Below are positions 36,289 through 45,675 of a stretch of DNA of 64,000 nt, one piece after another. Source of the stretch: Bog-257 sp963834135 (GTDB taxonomy: Bacteria; Acidobacteriota; Terriglobia; Terriglobales; Acidobacteriaceae). The notes under the pieces are model-generated. The model saw only the letters and a program-made list of their open reading frames with translations. It did not search any database and had not been told where the DNA came from. Within the stretch, counting starts at the first letter, position 1, and each line of letters begins with the position of its first letter. The stretch covers positions 496,001 through 560,000 of the forward strand of contig CAWIAN010000007.1 in NCBI GenBank assembly GCA_963834135.1. Direction: 5' to 3'. Both the position numbers and the translations under genes were made by a program.

Positions 36289-37222
36289 GTGGAGCAGCGC
36301 AAGGCCGAGACGATTTTCTTGCGGACAAGCCGGCGGGGAAGATTCCGTATTTGGTCGCCAGGAATTTCTGCAGCTTCGGGGGAAGAGTTGAAGCGAGCTC
36401 CTGCCATGTCAGAATCGCGAGCCTCGATCTGAGCTCGCAGCTTCGGACTGCACGCACAACCCGATACCAGTCTTCGGCCAGGTCTGCACGACGGGCGTCG
36501 CAGAGAAGCAGGAACGAACTCCCGCAGTGGTGGGCGGCCAGAGCGCCTCGAATCAACTGATAGTGCCGGTAGCCGTCTGCCGACGCGGGCAATTCGACAG
36601 CATTGAACACTTCATCGACGTCACGATAGCGATGGATCAACGCCTTGCGTGCGTTCTGGAAGTCGCCTTCGGTCAACTTCGCTTCCACCAGAAGATGTCC
36701 CAATGTCATATCAACTTCGGTGCGATCGGGGAGTCCGCGAGCGCATGGCATGTTTGTTCTAACGCCGAATCGCGGCCGGGCACCCGAGTTAATTCCCAAA
36801 AGCTGACACACCGCCCTTCGCCTGGTGACACCCGGATAACAGAAGATATTCATCAGCAAGGCGTCAGAGCTGTTTGCGCAATCCAACTCGCGCCGTTGGC
36901 GATCCCGACGGCGGGCTACCTGCCGGCTCGCGGTGTAACACTTATCTAAGCGAGGCCGCCACTCGGGACAAGCGCATATGCGGCGATAGGAAGCAGCAAT
37001 GAAGTTCCCGTGCTCACCGTCAACGTCGTGATACAGAATGCTGGGAATGTCCCCGATCGTCGATTCGTGAGGCACTCGCGTAGCTAGCAGCAGATTCCGG
37101 CTGCTAAGCTCACGCCGAAGCTGCGCCGCTGAGGCTCGCGCGCGACCTTCGATCAGCGGGCGTGAGCTCTCGGTGAAAACATTAGATTTCGAAACCTGGA
37201 CTCTCATCGTGCGCTCTGACAT
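36278..37222 (-). CDS. PD-(D/E)XK-type nuclease-like protein (resembles PGN_0703-type putative restriction endonucleases)
   Basis: This is a protein of about 314 residues. The centre holds TEVDMTLGHLLVEAKLTEGD, a good match to the D-x(n)-E-x-K core of PD-(D/E)XK nucleases (Asp, then Glu-Ala-Lys). It is followed by FQNARKALIHRYRDVDEVF and a helix-strand region (GSSFLLLCDARRADLAEDWY). Cysteines in the middle (CACPEW, DKCYTAS, ANSSDALLMNIFCYPG) resemble the family. The similarity to the PGN_0703 group is from memory and has not been checked. ATG at 37222 is chosen; the frame continues upstream to 37309. It converges on oxdC with an 11-bp overlap. No methyltransferase is nearby. Confidence 0.6.
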   Translation of the reverse strand: MSERTMRVQVSKSNVFTESSRPLIEGRARASAAQLRRELSSRNLLLATRVPHESTIGDIPSILYHDVDGEHGNFIAASYRRICACPEWRPRLDKCYTASRQVARRRDRQRRELDCANSSDALLMNIFCYPGVTRRRAVCQLLGINSGARPRFGVRTNMPCARGLPDRTEVDMTLGHLLVEAKLTEGDFQNARKALIHRYRDVDEVFNAVELPASADGYRHYQLIRGALAAHHCGSSFLLLCDARRADLAEDWYRVVRAVRSCELRSRLAILTWQELASTLPPKLQKFLATKYGIFPAGLSARKSSRPCAAPLTW

Positions 37223-37408
37223 GGGACGAATTATATCGTTATATTCGCCTTTTGTTCGTATGCCAAGAGTTGAAATGGAACGGGTCCTTTGATTCTGATG
37301 CGCACACAACCGCGCCTGCGCTCAAGATGACACCTGGAAGTAAGTAATTGATTTGACCGACAGCTCGATTTTGCTAAGAGCTCAGAGCCAAGGAGTGAGA
37401 GATAAGAA

Positions 37409-38026
37409 TTAGTGGTGGGTATAAACAAATCCGGCAATTGCAGCCGCGGCCAGCGCTGCGCCTATAGCGATGAGTACCCAGAGTTTTTGCCGGGAGGCGG
37501 GCGGGGCGGGGACGATTGGGGCTGGGGGCGGAGCTGCTGCCGCCGCCGTCGCAGCACTCTTTGCCTTGACCACGTCCACCAGGCGAGTGAGTTGCGAGGG
37601 CGACTCTGCGATTCGGGCGATGACCCGGGCGGCAATATCGCGTTCCAGCCCCGAGGAGTCGGAAACCGTTACCCGCGGTGGCGGAGCACCGACGGTTTTC
37701 GCCGTTACCGGCGCAATAAAGCGATATCCGTGCAGCCGAAGCGTCTCAATGTACACCGGCTGGTTGGCATTGTCGGCCAACGCGGTGCGGATCTGCTTGA
37801 TGCATTGATTGATCCGCCGCTCGAAATCCAACTCCGATTCATCGCTCCACAGCCGATCCTTGATGTCTTCGCGAGTAACCACCTGGCCCGCGCGACTGGC
37901 GAGAAACGCAAGCAGCTGAAAGGGTTGCGGAGGCAGACGGATGATGGTCCCGGATTTACGTAGTTCTTCCGTGCCGAGATTTAGCTCGAAGACGCCGAAT
38001 CGAAGTAGCCGATGAGTGTCGGTCAA
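37409..38026 (-). CDS. Membrane-anchored OmpR/CadC-type winged-helix regulator without sensor domain
   Basis: This is a 205-residue protein. Residues about 5-105 form a Trans_reg_C winged helix (RFGVFELNLGTEELRKSG, VTREDIKDRLWSDESELDF, YIETLRLHGYRFIAPV). A Pro/Ala-rich linker (about 155-178) and one C-terminal membrane helix (LWVLIAIGAALAAAAIAGFV) follow, with only four residues after it. Unlike CadC/ToxR there is no periplasmic domain, so any signal must come through the membrane segment or a partner. Compare the 647-residue relative at 21635, which has TPRs after the helix. Confidence 0.8.
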   Translation of the reverse strand: MTDTHRLLRFGVFELNLGTEELRKSGTIIRLPPQPFQLLAFLASRAGQVVTREDIKDRLWSDESELDFERRINQCIKQIRTALADNANQPVYIETLRLHGYRFIAPVTAKTVGAPPPRVTVSDSSGLERDIAARVIARIAESPSQLTRLVDVVKAKSAATAAAAAPPPAPIVPAPPASRQKLWVLIAIGAALAAAAIAGFVYTHH

Positions 38027-38503
38027 GAACCAGCCTCGGGTGGAATTATACCTCTCTTCCCGTTTGTCGTAGTCTTAACTTTTCGCATACATCGTCCACT
38101 AAGCCCATAGTTTTCAATCTACTGCCCGAATACCTTTCGATCACCAAGATATCACCCAGAGAAGCCTTGAAAGCGTAATCGCCGCGAGGCATTGTGCTAT
38201 CCAGCGGGAAACGCATTGAGTCAACCCTTAATGCCCCCGTTCACGTGGAATCGCAGCCGGATTGGCAAAATGGGGGCTGATCGATAGGCAGCGATTGCGA
38301 CCGCTCGAGATGTTGTCACTGGATGAAGGGTTTGCGCCACTCCGTCTTGGCAAAATCTCGAGCACCCAAACCAAGCTAGGGAGCGCGACGAGCGTCTGGC
38401 CGAGACATTTGCCCGCGTTTCCGGTAGGGGGCAGGCTTCGCGGTGAAGCCGCCCCTTATTTATTTCCCTCTTCCATAGCAGCAGCATCCCGGTTTTGAGC
38501 AAT
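38027..38503. other. 477-bp gene-free region with one strong hairpin
   Basis: No credible gene is present. GGGGGCAGGCTTC-GCGGT-GAAGCCGCCCC (38427-38455) is a stable stem-loop followed by TTATTTATTT on the plus strand. It could terminate an unrecognised plus-strand transcript or be another interspersed hairpin. Confidence 0.45.
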
Positions 38504-40009
38504 CTACAGTTTTTCGTACATCGGAAGCAGCACGTTAAACCGCGAGCCCTTGCCAGCAACGCTCTCCACTTCGATGCTCCCTCCGCCTTGCGTCACTATG
38601 CCATAGCTGATCGACAACCCTAAACCGGTTCCCTTGCCGACCGCCTTGGTTGTGTAAAAAGGTTCGAAGATGTGGGGTAGGGATTCGGGTTCGATCCCGG
38701 AGCCGGTGTCGGCGACCGATAGAACAAGGTAGTCCTTCGATTCGCCACCGGCTGTGCTTTGTGCTTTTTGGTGCCGACGCGTCTCGATCGTCACTTCACC
38801 GGTCGACGAAATGGCGTCGACGGCATTGCATACCAGGTTGATCAACACTTGCTCCAGTTGCATGGGATCAAAGAGTACCGTGGCGTCCCCGGTGTTGCAG
38901 TGCAGGTCGAGCCGAATGTTATCTCCCGCCAACGGCCGCACGATATTGCCCAGCTCGCGTACAAAATTGTCCAAGCCGAAGGGCTCAGGGTTGAATGTCC
39001 GTTTCCGGCTGAACGCCAGCAGGTTTTCGGTAATCGTGCCGGCGTGTCGGGCAGCTTTCTGAATCGCTTCGAGATGAACCGAAACTTCGCTCTCAGCCGC
39101 AACTCCGCCCTTGGCCAGGTCGAGTTGCAGCAGGATGACGCAGAGCGCATTACGGAATTCGTGTGCGACGCCGCCCGCCAATCGCCCAATAGCATCCATC
39201 TTCTGCGCATTGCGAAGCTGGGCTTCCAACCTGCGGGACTCGGTCACGTCTTCGAACATCACAATAACGCCGCTGGTATCGGCGCCGGCGTCCCCCCAGG
39301 GATGCACTTCCCAGCGATATCGAACTGGCGCGCCATCGGCGCGTATCCATTCTGCGGTCTCGCCCTTGACTATCTCTCCCGCTAAGCCCCGTCGATGGGC
39401 GGCTCTCCACTCTTCGGGAATGTTGGGGAAGACGTCGTAATGGCATTTGCCGGCCAGCGGTTCATCCGGTAAGCCGGTTGCGATCCGCCACTGGCGGCTA
39501 CTGCGCAAGTAACACATGTTGCGGTCAAACATGGCGACAGCAGCGGGCGCGTGGTCAACGAATGCCTCCAGCATCTGTTGCGTTTGGTTCAGCTCCGACT
39601 CGGCCTGTTTTCGCTGGGTTATGTCGCGCCCAATGCCGAGCAAGCGGCCATCGCTTAAGGTGGCGACACTCACCTCGGCGAAGAATAGGCTGCCGTCTTT
39701 TCGAAGCGACCGCCATTCGCCGTACGACACGTTATCCGTACCCCGGCTGCGCATCATCTGCACCAGTCGGGGCACCTCGTCCGGAGCGATCAATTCAGGG
39801 ATGCTCTTTTGCAGGAACTCTTCTCGCGAATAGCCGAAGGTCTTACAGGCGGCTGCATTGCCATACTCAATACGGCCTTGGCAGTCGGCTACCGTGATGC
39901 AATCCAGCACGTGATCGAAGATGGCGCGGGAATAGGCATCAATGTCGGTCGACGGCTGGGTGGCCGCTACGGTGACCCGGGCGGAGGACGGAAGGCGCTG
40001 ACTACTCAT
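38504..40009 (-). CDS. PAS-domain sensor histidine kinase
   Basis: This is a kinase of about 501 residues with two PAS domains (IFDHVLDCITVADCQGRIEY ... DITQRKQAE; FVDHAPAAVAMFDRNMCYL ... DVTESRRLE), then a HisKA H-box GGVAHEFRNALCVI and an HATPase domain with the N box (INLVCNAVDAI), G1 (VADTGSGIEP), F box (IFEPFYTTK) and G2 (GKGTGLGLSI). No membrane segments are seen, so it senses a cytoplasmic or diffusible cue, perhaps through PAS ligands. No response regulator is adjacent, making it an orphan kinase. ATG at 40009 is chosen over one 26 codons upstream because the upstream part is Arg/Ser-rich without domain support. Confidence 0.9.
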   Translation of the reverse strand: MSSQRLPSSARVTVAATQPSTDIDAYSRAIFDHVLDCITVADCQGRIEYGNAAACKTFGYSREEFLQKSIPELIAPDEVPRLVQMMRSRGTDNVSYGEWRSLRKDGSLFFAEVSVATLSDGRLLGIGRDITQRKQAESELNQTQQMLEAFVDHAPAAVAMFDRNMCYLRSSRQWRIATGLPDEPLAGKCHYDVFPNIPEEWRAAHRRGLAGEIVKGETAEWIRADGAPVRYRWEVHPWGDAGADTSGVIVMFEDVTESRRLEAQLRNAQKMDAIGRLAGGVAHEFRNALCVILLQLDLAKGGVAAESEVSVHLEAIQKAARHAGTITENLLAFSRKRTFNPEPFGLDNFVRELGNIVRPLAGDNIRLDLHCNTGDATVLFDPMQLEQVLINLVCNAVDAISSTGEVTIETRRHQKAQSTAGGESKDYLVLSVADTGSGIEPESLPHIFEPFYTTKAVGKGTGLGLSISYGIVTQGGGSIEVESVAGKGSRFNVLLPMYEKL

Positions 40010-40301
40010 ACGAAACTGCCTTTTTGAAAAACGATGCGATTGTGCGCTCCAGGCGCGGTCAATCTTTCCGCGCACGTCCACTCCCACATTCTCGGGTGAG
40101 CGTAACAGGCGCGCACGCGGTAATTCTGCTGACTATCATTTCCACTTATTCCGTGCGGGTTTGTAGGTGACCAGCCGCACACATTGCGGTGACGGACCCC
40201 AGGCACACCCATTTTCACGACGAATCGAAAGGCCTCAGTACAACCCGCTTAAATTCTTCGGGGTCTTACATGTCATGCCGAGTTACGGCAGGGAGGAGCT
40301 C

Positions 40302-41312
40302 ATGCTGAGAAGAGTTAGCAACCTGGAAGGCGATTATCTAAATGCTATTCGCGGTACAAATCTTTACGGTATCGACAACGAAAAACTGGGAACGGTGAAC
40401 GACGCGCTGATCGACGACGTCACGGGTGACTTACGATATCTGCTGGTCGAGTCCGGCTGGCTGCGTTCGCATCGCTTTGTCGTTCCGGCAGATCAAGTAT
40501 TTGCCTATAACGACGGCGACGACCTGTACACCAATCTTCGCAAAGCTGATGTTGAGGCTCTACCGGAACTCCGCGACGACACGCTGCTCACTGGCGAGGC
40601 GTTTACTCAATATGAATCGGACTACCGCCGGGCTTGGAGATACGATGGCGACCCGACCCGCATGCGTGCCAGCAACCGTCTGGGCACCTTCCGCCAAAGA
40701 GTGCATGACGTCGTCCTGCGGGATCGTGGAACTGAGAAGCGTAGCGTGAGCCGGGCCGACATCCCGGCTACTTACGTTGCCACCGGCTCGCCGCGTCCCA
40801 CCGCTGTCTACGGAGTGTATTCCGATCGCGAGCATGTAGAGAAGGCGGTCGACCGGCTGCGCCATGAAGGATTTCTGAGCAACGACATCTCGGTCGTCTT
40901 TCCCGACCGCGACATGAATAAAGAGTTCGCGCTGGAGAAGAACACCAAGGCTCCTGAGGGCGCCATGGCCGGCGGAGGTACCGGATTGATTGTCGGTGGC
41001 GCACTTGGTTGGCTAGTCGGGATTGGCACACTGGCGATTCCCGGCGTGGGACCGCTGCTGGCTGCCGGGCCGATTGTTGCCGCACTGGCAGGCGCCGGTG
41101 TAGGTGGCGCCGTTGGCGGAATTGCCGGGGGTCTGATCGGACTGGGCCTTCCCGAGATAGAAGCCAAGCGCTATGAAGAAGAGATCAAGGCTGGCCGCAT
41201 CCTCATTTCTGTCCACTGCGAAAGCGTGCATATGGCGCAAAGCGCGCGAAAGATACTGGAAGATTCCGGCGGTAAAGACGTCTTCTTGTCCGGAGAGCAG
41301 CGCGCCGCCTGA
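40302..41312 (+). CDS. PRC-barrel and glycine-zipper stress-type protein
   Basis: This is a 336-residue protein. An N-terminal PRC-barrel (about residues 12-85; NLYGIDNEKLGTVNDALIDD, RYLLVESGWL, HRFVVPADQV) precedes a linker. A C-terminal domain like general stress protein 17M/DUF1269 follows (AVYGVYSDREHVEKAVDRLR, DISVVFPDRD), with a long Gly/Ala zipper (GGGTGLIVGGALGWLVGIG to GGIAGGLIGLGLP) and a final strand (AGRILISVHCES). The zipper could insert in or associate with membranes. ATG at 40302 follows GGGAGGAG. A good terminator lies 25 bp after the stop. Confidence 0.82.
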   Translation: MLRRVSNLEGDYLNAIRGTNLYGIDNEKLGTVNDALIDDVTGDLRYLLVESGWLRSHRFVVPADQVFAYNDGDDLYTNLRKADVEALPELRDDTLLTGEAFTQYESDYRRAWRYDGDPTRMRASNRLGTFRQRVHDVVLRDRGTEKRSVSRADIPATYVATGSPRPTAVYGVYSDREHVEKAVDRLRHEGFLSNDISVVFPDRDMNKEFALEKNTKAPEGAMAGGGTGLIVGGALGWLVGIGTLAIPGVGPLLAAGPIVAALAGAGVGGAVGGIAGGLIGLGLPEIEAKRYEEEIKAGRILISVHCESVHMAQSARKILEDSGGKDVFLSGEQRAA

Positions 41313-41337
41313 GCTAACGCTTCGTAAACGCTGTTTC

Positions 41338-41375
41338 GCCTTCCGACGCTAGATCGCCGGAAGGCTTTTCCTTTT
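41338..41375 (+). terminator. Rho-independent terminator after the PRC-barrel gene
   Basis: GCCTTCCG (41338-41345) pairs perfectly with CGGAAGGC (41358-41365) around a 12-base loop and is followed by TTTTCCTTTT. Confidence 0.85.
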
Positions 41376-41589
41376 GAAGAATGCGTTCCGATTAAGAATT
41401 CTGCTACTCATCCCGTTTTATCGTGCAATTTTCCCTATTTTCATCGTTCACAGCTGGTGTAGAGTGGAGTTGCTTCAAGCACAAATAATTGCCTGAACTC
41501 CCGCTCTCCGATGTGAGGGACATCGCAGCAGTCTCCCTCTGCAGATCTGTGTCTTTTGATTTGCCGAACACAAATTAAAGGATTGCGCC

Positions 41590-43578
41590 ATGCTGCTTCC
41601 CAAACGGTCGACGTTGGTGATGTCCAGCTGCCTGCTTCTTTTCTTGTTGATGCTTTCTCGGATCGCCAATGCCACTTCCGGTATTGGTTTTCAGCCCGTC
41701 TTGTCCGACGAACTCGCCATGACGAGCGAGCCGGCTGCCCCCGGCGCGGCGGCAATTATCCTGTATCGCCAGGTCGACCGCTTCGATACCCTTTACGACC
41801 CCCACCAGGATAATTACGTACGCATTAAGATCCTGACGGACGCCGGTCGAAGCTATGCCGACGTAGAAATACCGTTCGTGAAAGATTTATTTGACGTCAC
41901 TAACCTTCACGCTCGCTCGATCGCACCCAATGGCACTATCACAAACTACGAGGGCAAGGTCTTCGAGAAGACGGTTGTTAAAGCGCGCGGTATTCGCTAT
42001 CTTGCCAAAGTTCTTACGCTTCCCAATGTTCAAAAGGGAAGCATCATTGAGTATTACTACACATTCGATTGGCATGATGCGCTGTTCGATTCGCGCTGGA
42101 TCCTGAGCGAGGAATTGTTTACCAAGTTAGCCAGGTTCTCGCTTAAGAGCTATCAGCCGGAATACGGGAAAATCAATCTTCACTGGACCTGGCGAGGGTT
42201 GCCGCCGGGAACAACGCCTCCGGCCGCAGGCCCGGACAAGATTATTCGTCTGGAAGCTCGGAACATTCCCGCATTTCACGATGAAGACTTCATGCCTCCT
42301 GAAGGCGAGATGAAGTCGCGCGTCGATTTCATCTATAGCGAGGTGATACCGGAACAGGACAAAGACAAATTCTGGCTCCGGGTGGGCAAGGAACGATATG
42401 AGGAGGTAAACACTTTCCTCGGAAAGCGGGGAGCACTGCAGTCTGCCGTGGCTCAAATCATTTCGCCCGGCGATGATCCGGAGACTAAGCTGCGCAAGCT
42501 TTACGCTCGCGTGCAGCAATTGCGCGATACTTCCTACGAGTATCAGTTGACTGAGAAAGAGGAGAAGCGCGAGAACGTCAAAGTCAGTAAGAACATTGAA
42601 GACGTTTGGAAGCATGGCTACGGGAACGGCGTCCAGCTGACATGGCTGTTCCTCGGCCTGGCTCGCGATGCAGGATTTGAAACCTACCCGGTCTTTGTAG
42701 GCGACCGCGAGACCTATTTCTTCGATCCCTCGCAGATGGACGAGCAACGACTCGATGCTAACCTCGCCCTGGTCAAGCTCAATGGCAAGGACGCCTACTA
42801 TGATCCCGGCGCTGCGTTCGTGCCCTTTGGTTTGCTGCCCTGGAACGAGACCGGAGTACATGGTTTGCGCCTCGACAAGGATGGCGGAAGCTGGATCCAG
42901 ACTCCGCTGCCGAACAGCTCCGTCTCGCAGATCATTCGCACAGCCAAGCTCAAGGTGAATTCTGACGGCGATGTCGAAGGCAAGCTCACCGTCGTCTACA
43001 CCGGTCTGGAAGCCTTAACCAGGCGGCTTGATGAAAGACATGAGGACGATCAGCAACGCAAGAAATTCCTCGAGGACGTCGTAAAGAGCTACATCGCCGC
43101 TTCGGCCGAGGTCGAGCTGACCAATCAGCCCGACTGGAAGAGCTCTTCTCCGGAGCTTACCGCCGAGTTCTCGGTGAAGATACCGGGATGGATCGCGGCA
43201 GCCGGCAAACATATGCTGCTGCCCGTGGGAATATTCTCGGCGTCAGAAAAAGGATTGTTCGACCACGCCGAACGTGAGCACCCCATCTACTTCGAATTTC
43301 CCTTCCAGAAGACAGATACCATTAGCCTTCAGTTTCCGGAAGGCATGACCGTCAGCAATCTGCCGGCGCCGCAGAAGCAGGGTGGCGGCGCGGTCTCTTA
43401 TTCGCTGACGACCGAAAAAAACAAAGATGAGCTGCAGATTTCGCGCGTCCTGCGGGTCGATGTGCTGATCCTGCCGGTCACTCAATATCCGGCAGTACGC
43501 GCTTTCTTCCAATCGGTGAGGACAGGGGATGACGCTCAAGTCATGTTACAGGCGCAGGTGGCCGCGGCCAGCAAGTAG
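41590..43578 (+). CDS. DUF3857 protein with a degenerate transglutaminase domain
   Basis: This 662-residue secreted protein has a signal peptide (LLLFLLMLSRIANA). It has an N-terminal DUF3857 beta-sandwich (NYVRIKILTDAGRSYADVEI, RGIRYLAKVLTLPNVQKGSI) and a transglutaminase-like core. The core's usual RxGDCxD nucleophile motif is replaced by KHGYGNGVQLTWLFLGLARD, so the catalytic Cys is missing. The FFDPS and YYDPGAAFVPFGLLPW segments keep the fold. It is probably a non-catalytic partner of the next gene, which overlaps it by 50 bp and keeps the Cys. Confidence 0.8.
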   Translation: MLLPKRSTLVMSSCLLLFLLMLSRIANATSGIGFQPVLSDELAMTSEPAAPGAAAIILYRQVDRFDTLYDPHQDNYVRIKILTDAGRSYADVEIPFVKDLFDVTNLHARSIAPNGTITNYEGKVFEKTVVKARGIRYLAKVLTLPNVQKGSIIEYYYTFDWHDALFDSRWILSEELFTKLARFSLKSYQPEYGKINLHWTWRGLPPGTTPPAAGPDKIIRLEARNIPAFHDEDFMPPEGEMKSRVDFIYSEVIPEQDKDKFWLRVGKERYEEVNTFLGKRGALQSAVAQIISPGDDPETKLRKLYARVQQLRDTSYEYQLTEKEEKRENVKVSKNIEDVWKHGYGNGVQLTWLFLGLARDAGFETYPVFVGDRETYFFDPSQMDEQRLDANLALVKLNGKDAYYDPGAAFVPFGLLPWNETGVHGLRLDKDGGSWIQTPLPNSSVSQIIRTAKLKVNSDGDVEGKLTVVYTGLEALTRRLDERHEDDQQRKKFLEDVVKSYIAASAEVELTNQPDWKSSSPELTAEFSVKIPGWIAAAGKHMLLPVGIFSASEKGLFDHAEREHPIYFEFPFQKTDTISLQFPEGMTVSNLPAPQKQGGGAVSYSLTTEKNKDELQISRVLRVDVLILPVTQYPAVRAFFQSVRTGDDAQVMLQAQVAAASK

Positions 43579-45565
43579 CCTGAACGGATTAGCTTTCGTA
43601 CTCGCAACGGCCGTATTGCTTCTGCTGGGGTCGCCGAAGGCTCGCGCGAGCGATCAGGCGCCGCAGTGGATGCACGCCGCCGCCGCTGCTCCCATTCCGG
43701 CGCACGACGAGGAAACCGAAGCCATCCTGCTCTACTCGGAGCGGAACGTCAGCGTGCAGTCGGCGAGCAATATGAAGATCACGGTGCGCATGGCATATCG
43801 CATCCTGCGTCCCGAGGCGCGCCGCCATCACGAATACGTTGCCGTTGACTTTGGACCGCACAAGAAAGTTACCAACCTGAAAGCCTGGTGTATTCCAATT
43901 ACCGGTAAGGACTATCAGGTCAAGGAAAAAGACGCGTCTGACGTTGCGCCCGACGTTGAGGGCGGTGAACTCATCAGCGATTTGAAGTATCGGGTCCTGC
44001 AAATCCCCGCAGTCGAGCCCGGCAGCATTATCGGCTACGAATACGAGACGGAAGAGCAGCCCATGGTGTTGCAGGACCAATGGGAATTTCAGGAAACCGT
44101 TCCGGTGATGGACACGCGCTACTCCATCGAACTTCCTGCGGGCTGGAACTATGAGACCAAGTGGGCCAATTACACCGAGAGCAAGCCGGCACAAAACGGC
44201 AATCGCTGGCAATGGTCGCTGACGAACGTAAAGCGGATCCGCAAAGAAGATGACATGCCCGCACTCGAGGGTGTTGCCGGACAGATGATCGTCTACTTCG
44301 TTCCTCCGGGTGAGCAGACCAACACTTTCACCAATTGGCGGCAGATGGGCGAGTGGTATCACGAACTCACCAAGCCTCGAGTCGACGCCTCCGCCGACCT
44401 TAAGCAGACAGTCTCGAGCCTGACTGCTGCCAGGCCAACTACCCTGGCCAAGATGCAGGCCATCGCCGGTTTCGTACAGCAAAGTGTGCGCTACGTTGCG
44501 ATTGAGCTGGGCATTGGAGGATGGCAGCCGCATTCTGCCAGCGAAGTCTTTACGCATCGTTATGGAGACTGCAAAGACAAGACCACGCTGACGATCTCCA
44601 TGCTGCGCGAGATCGGCGTGGACGCCTATTACGTGCTGGTGAATGTAGACCGCGGCGCAGTCAATGCCGATACTCCGGCGAATGCTTATGCCTTCAACCA
44701 TGCGGTAGTCGCCATTCACCTGCCGGACACGGTTGACGATCCATCGCTGTTCGCGATCCTGCAACATCCGAAGTACGGCAGACTTCTCATCTTCGATCCG
44801 ACCGATGAGCTGACACCCTTTGGCCAGTTGGGCAATCATCTTCAAGGCAGCTACGGCATGCTGGCCGGGCCGAATGGCGGAGAGTTGACGCAGCTGCCCA
44901 CCATGCCGCCTTCGGTAAACAGCATTCAGCGCACGGCCAAGCTCACGCTCGACCGTAATGGAACTTTAACGGGCGAGGTCAACGAAGTCCGCAACGGCAA
45001 TAAGGCCTGGACCGAGCGCGGCCGCCTGCTCCACGCCGAGAAGGATGCCGACCGCATTCGCCCCATCGAAAACATTCTGTCGGCATCGCTCACCAGCTTC
45101 CAGATCACGCACGCCTCGGTGCAGAACCTCGACAAGACGAGCCAGCCCTTCGGCTTCATCTACTCGTTTCAGGCTCCCAATTATGCCAAGAATGCGGGCG
45201 GACTTCTGCTGGTGCGGCCTCGTGTGCTGGGAGTAAAGGCGCTGGACCTTGCCACCAGCAAGCATCCGCGGGAATACTCTTTCGAGCTCAGTGGAGTGGG
45301 CCTGGAGACCGACAGCTTCGACATCGCCATTCCCGCCGGCTACTCGGTGGACGACCTGCCCGAACCTGCCGACGCCGATTACGGCTTCGCCAGCTATCAT
45401 GCGAAAACCGTAGTCGACGGTGGAACCATCCACTATCGCCGCAGCTACGAGGTGAAGCAGGCCAGCGTGCCCGTCGATCAGGCAGAGAAGGTCAAAAGCT
45501 TCTATCAGATGGTCGCCGGCGACGAACGCAATATGGTCGTGCTGAAGCCGGCTCAGGTCCATTAA
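43529..45565 (+). CDS. DUF3857 and transglutaminase-like protein, catalytic residues present
   Basis: This 678-residue paralogue of the preceding protein has a basic n-region and a signal peptide (LAFVLATAVLLLLGSPKARA). DUF3857 precedes a transglutaminase core with Cys in HRYGDCKDKTTLTISMLREI, His in FNHAVVAIHLPD and Asp in LLIFDPTDELTPFGQL. It may form or break amide bonds in the cell envelope; the substrate is unknown. Translation starts within the upstream gene (50-bp overlap), implying coupling. Together they form an active/inactive pair. Confidence 0.82.
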   Translation: MTLKSCYRRRWPRPASSLNGLAFVLATAVLLLLGSPKARASDQAPQWMHAAAAAPIPAHDEETEAILLYSERNVSVQSASNMKITVRMAYRILRPEARRHHEYVAVDFGPHKKVTNLKAWCIPITGKDYQVKEKDASDVAPDVEGGELISDLKYRVLQIPAVEPGSIIGYEYETEEQPMVLQDQWEFQETVPVMDTRYSIELPAGWNYETKWANYTESKPAQNGNRWQWSLTNVKRIRKEDDMPALEGVAGQMIVYFVPPGEQTNTFTNWRQMGEWYHELTKPRVDASADLKQTVSSLTAARPTTLAKMQAIAGFVQQSVRYVAIELGIGGWQPHSASEVFTHRYGDCKDKTTLTISMLREIGVDAYYVLVNVDRGAVNADTPANAYAFNHAVVAIHLPDTVDDPSLFAILQHPKYGRLLIFDPTDELTPFGQLGNHLQGSYGMLAGPNGGELTQLPTMPPSVNSIQRTAKLTLDRNGTLTGEVNEVRNGNKAWTERGRLLHAEKDADRIRPIENILSASLTSFQITHASVQNLDKTSQPFGFIYSFQAPNYAKNAGGLLLVRPRVLGVKALDLATSKHPREYSFELSGVGLETDSFDIAIPAGYSVDDLPEPADADYGFASYHAKTVVDGGTIHYRRSYEVKQASVPVDQAEKVKSFYQMVAGDERNMVVLKPAQVH

Positions 45566-45675
45566 ACAGCGACGCAACCGGCAGTTCGTCCCTGAAATCG
45601 AGCCTCTAACCATCGAGCGGCTGACTCTGCGTCCTCCTCACGAGTATTCTCTCGGTATCGTTCCCAGGGGGTATC

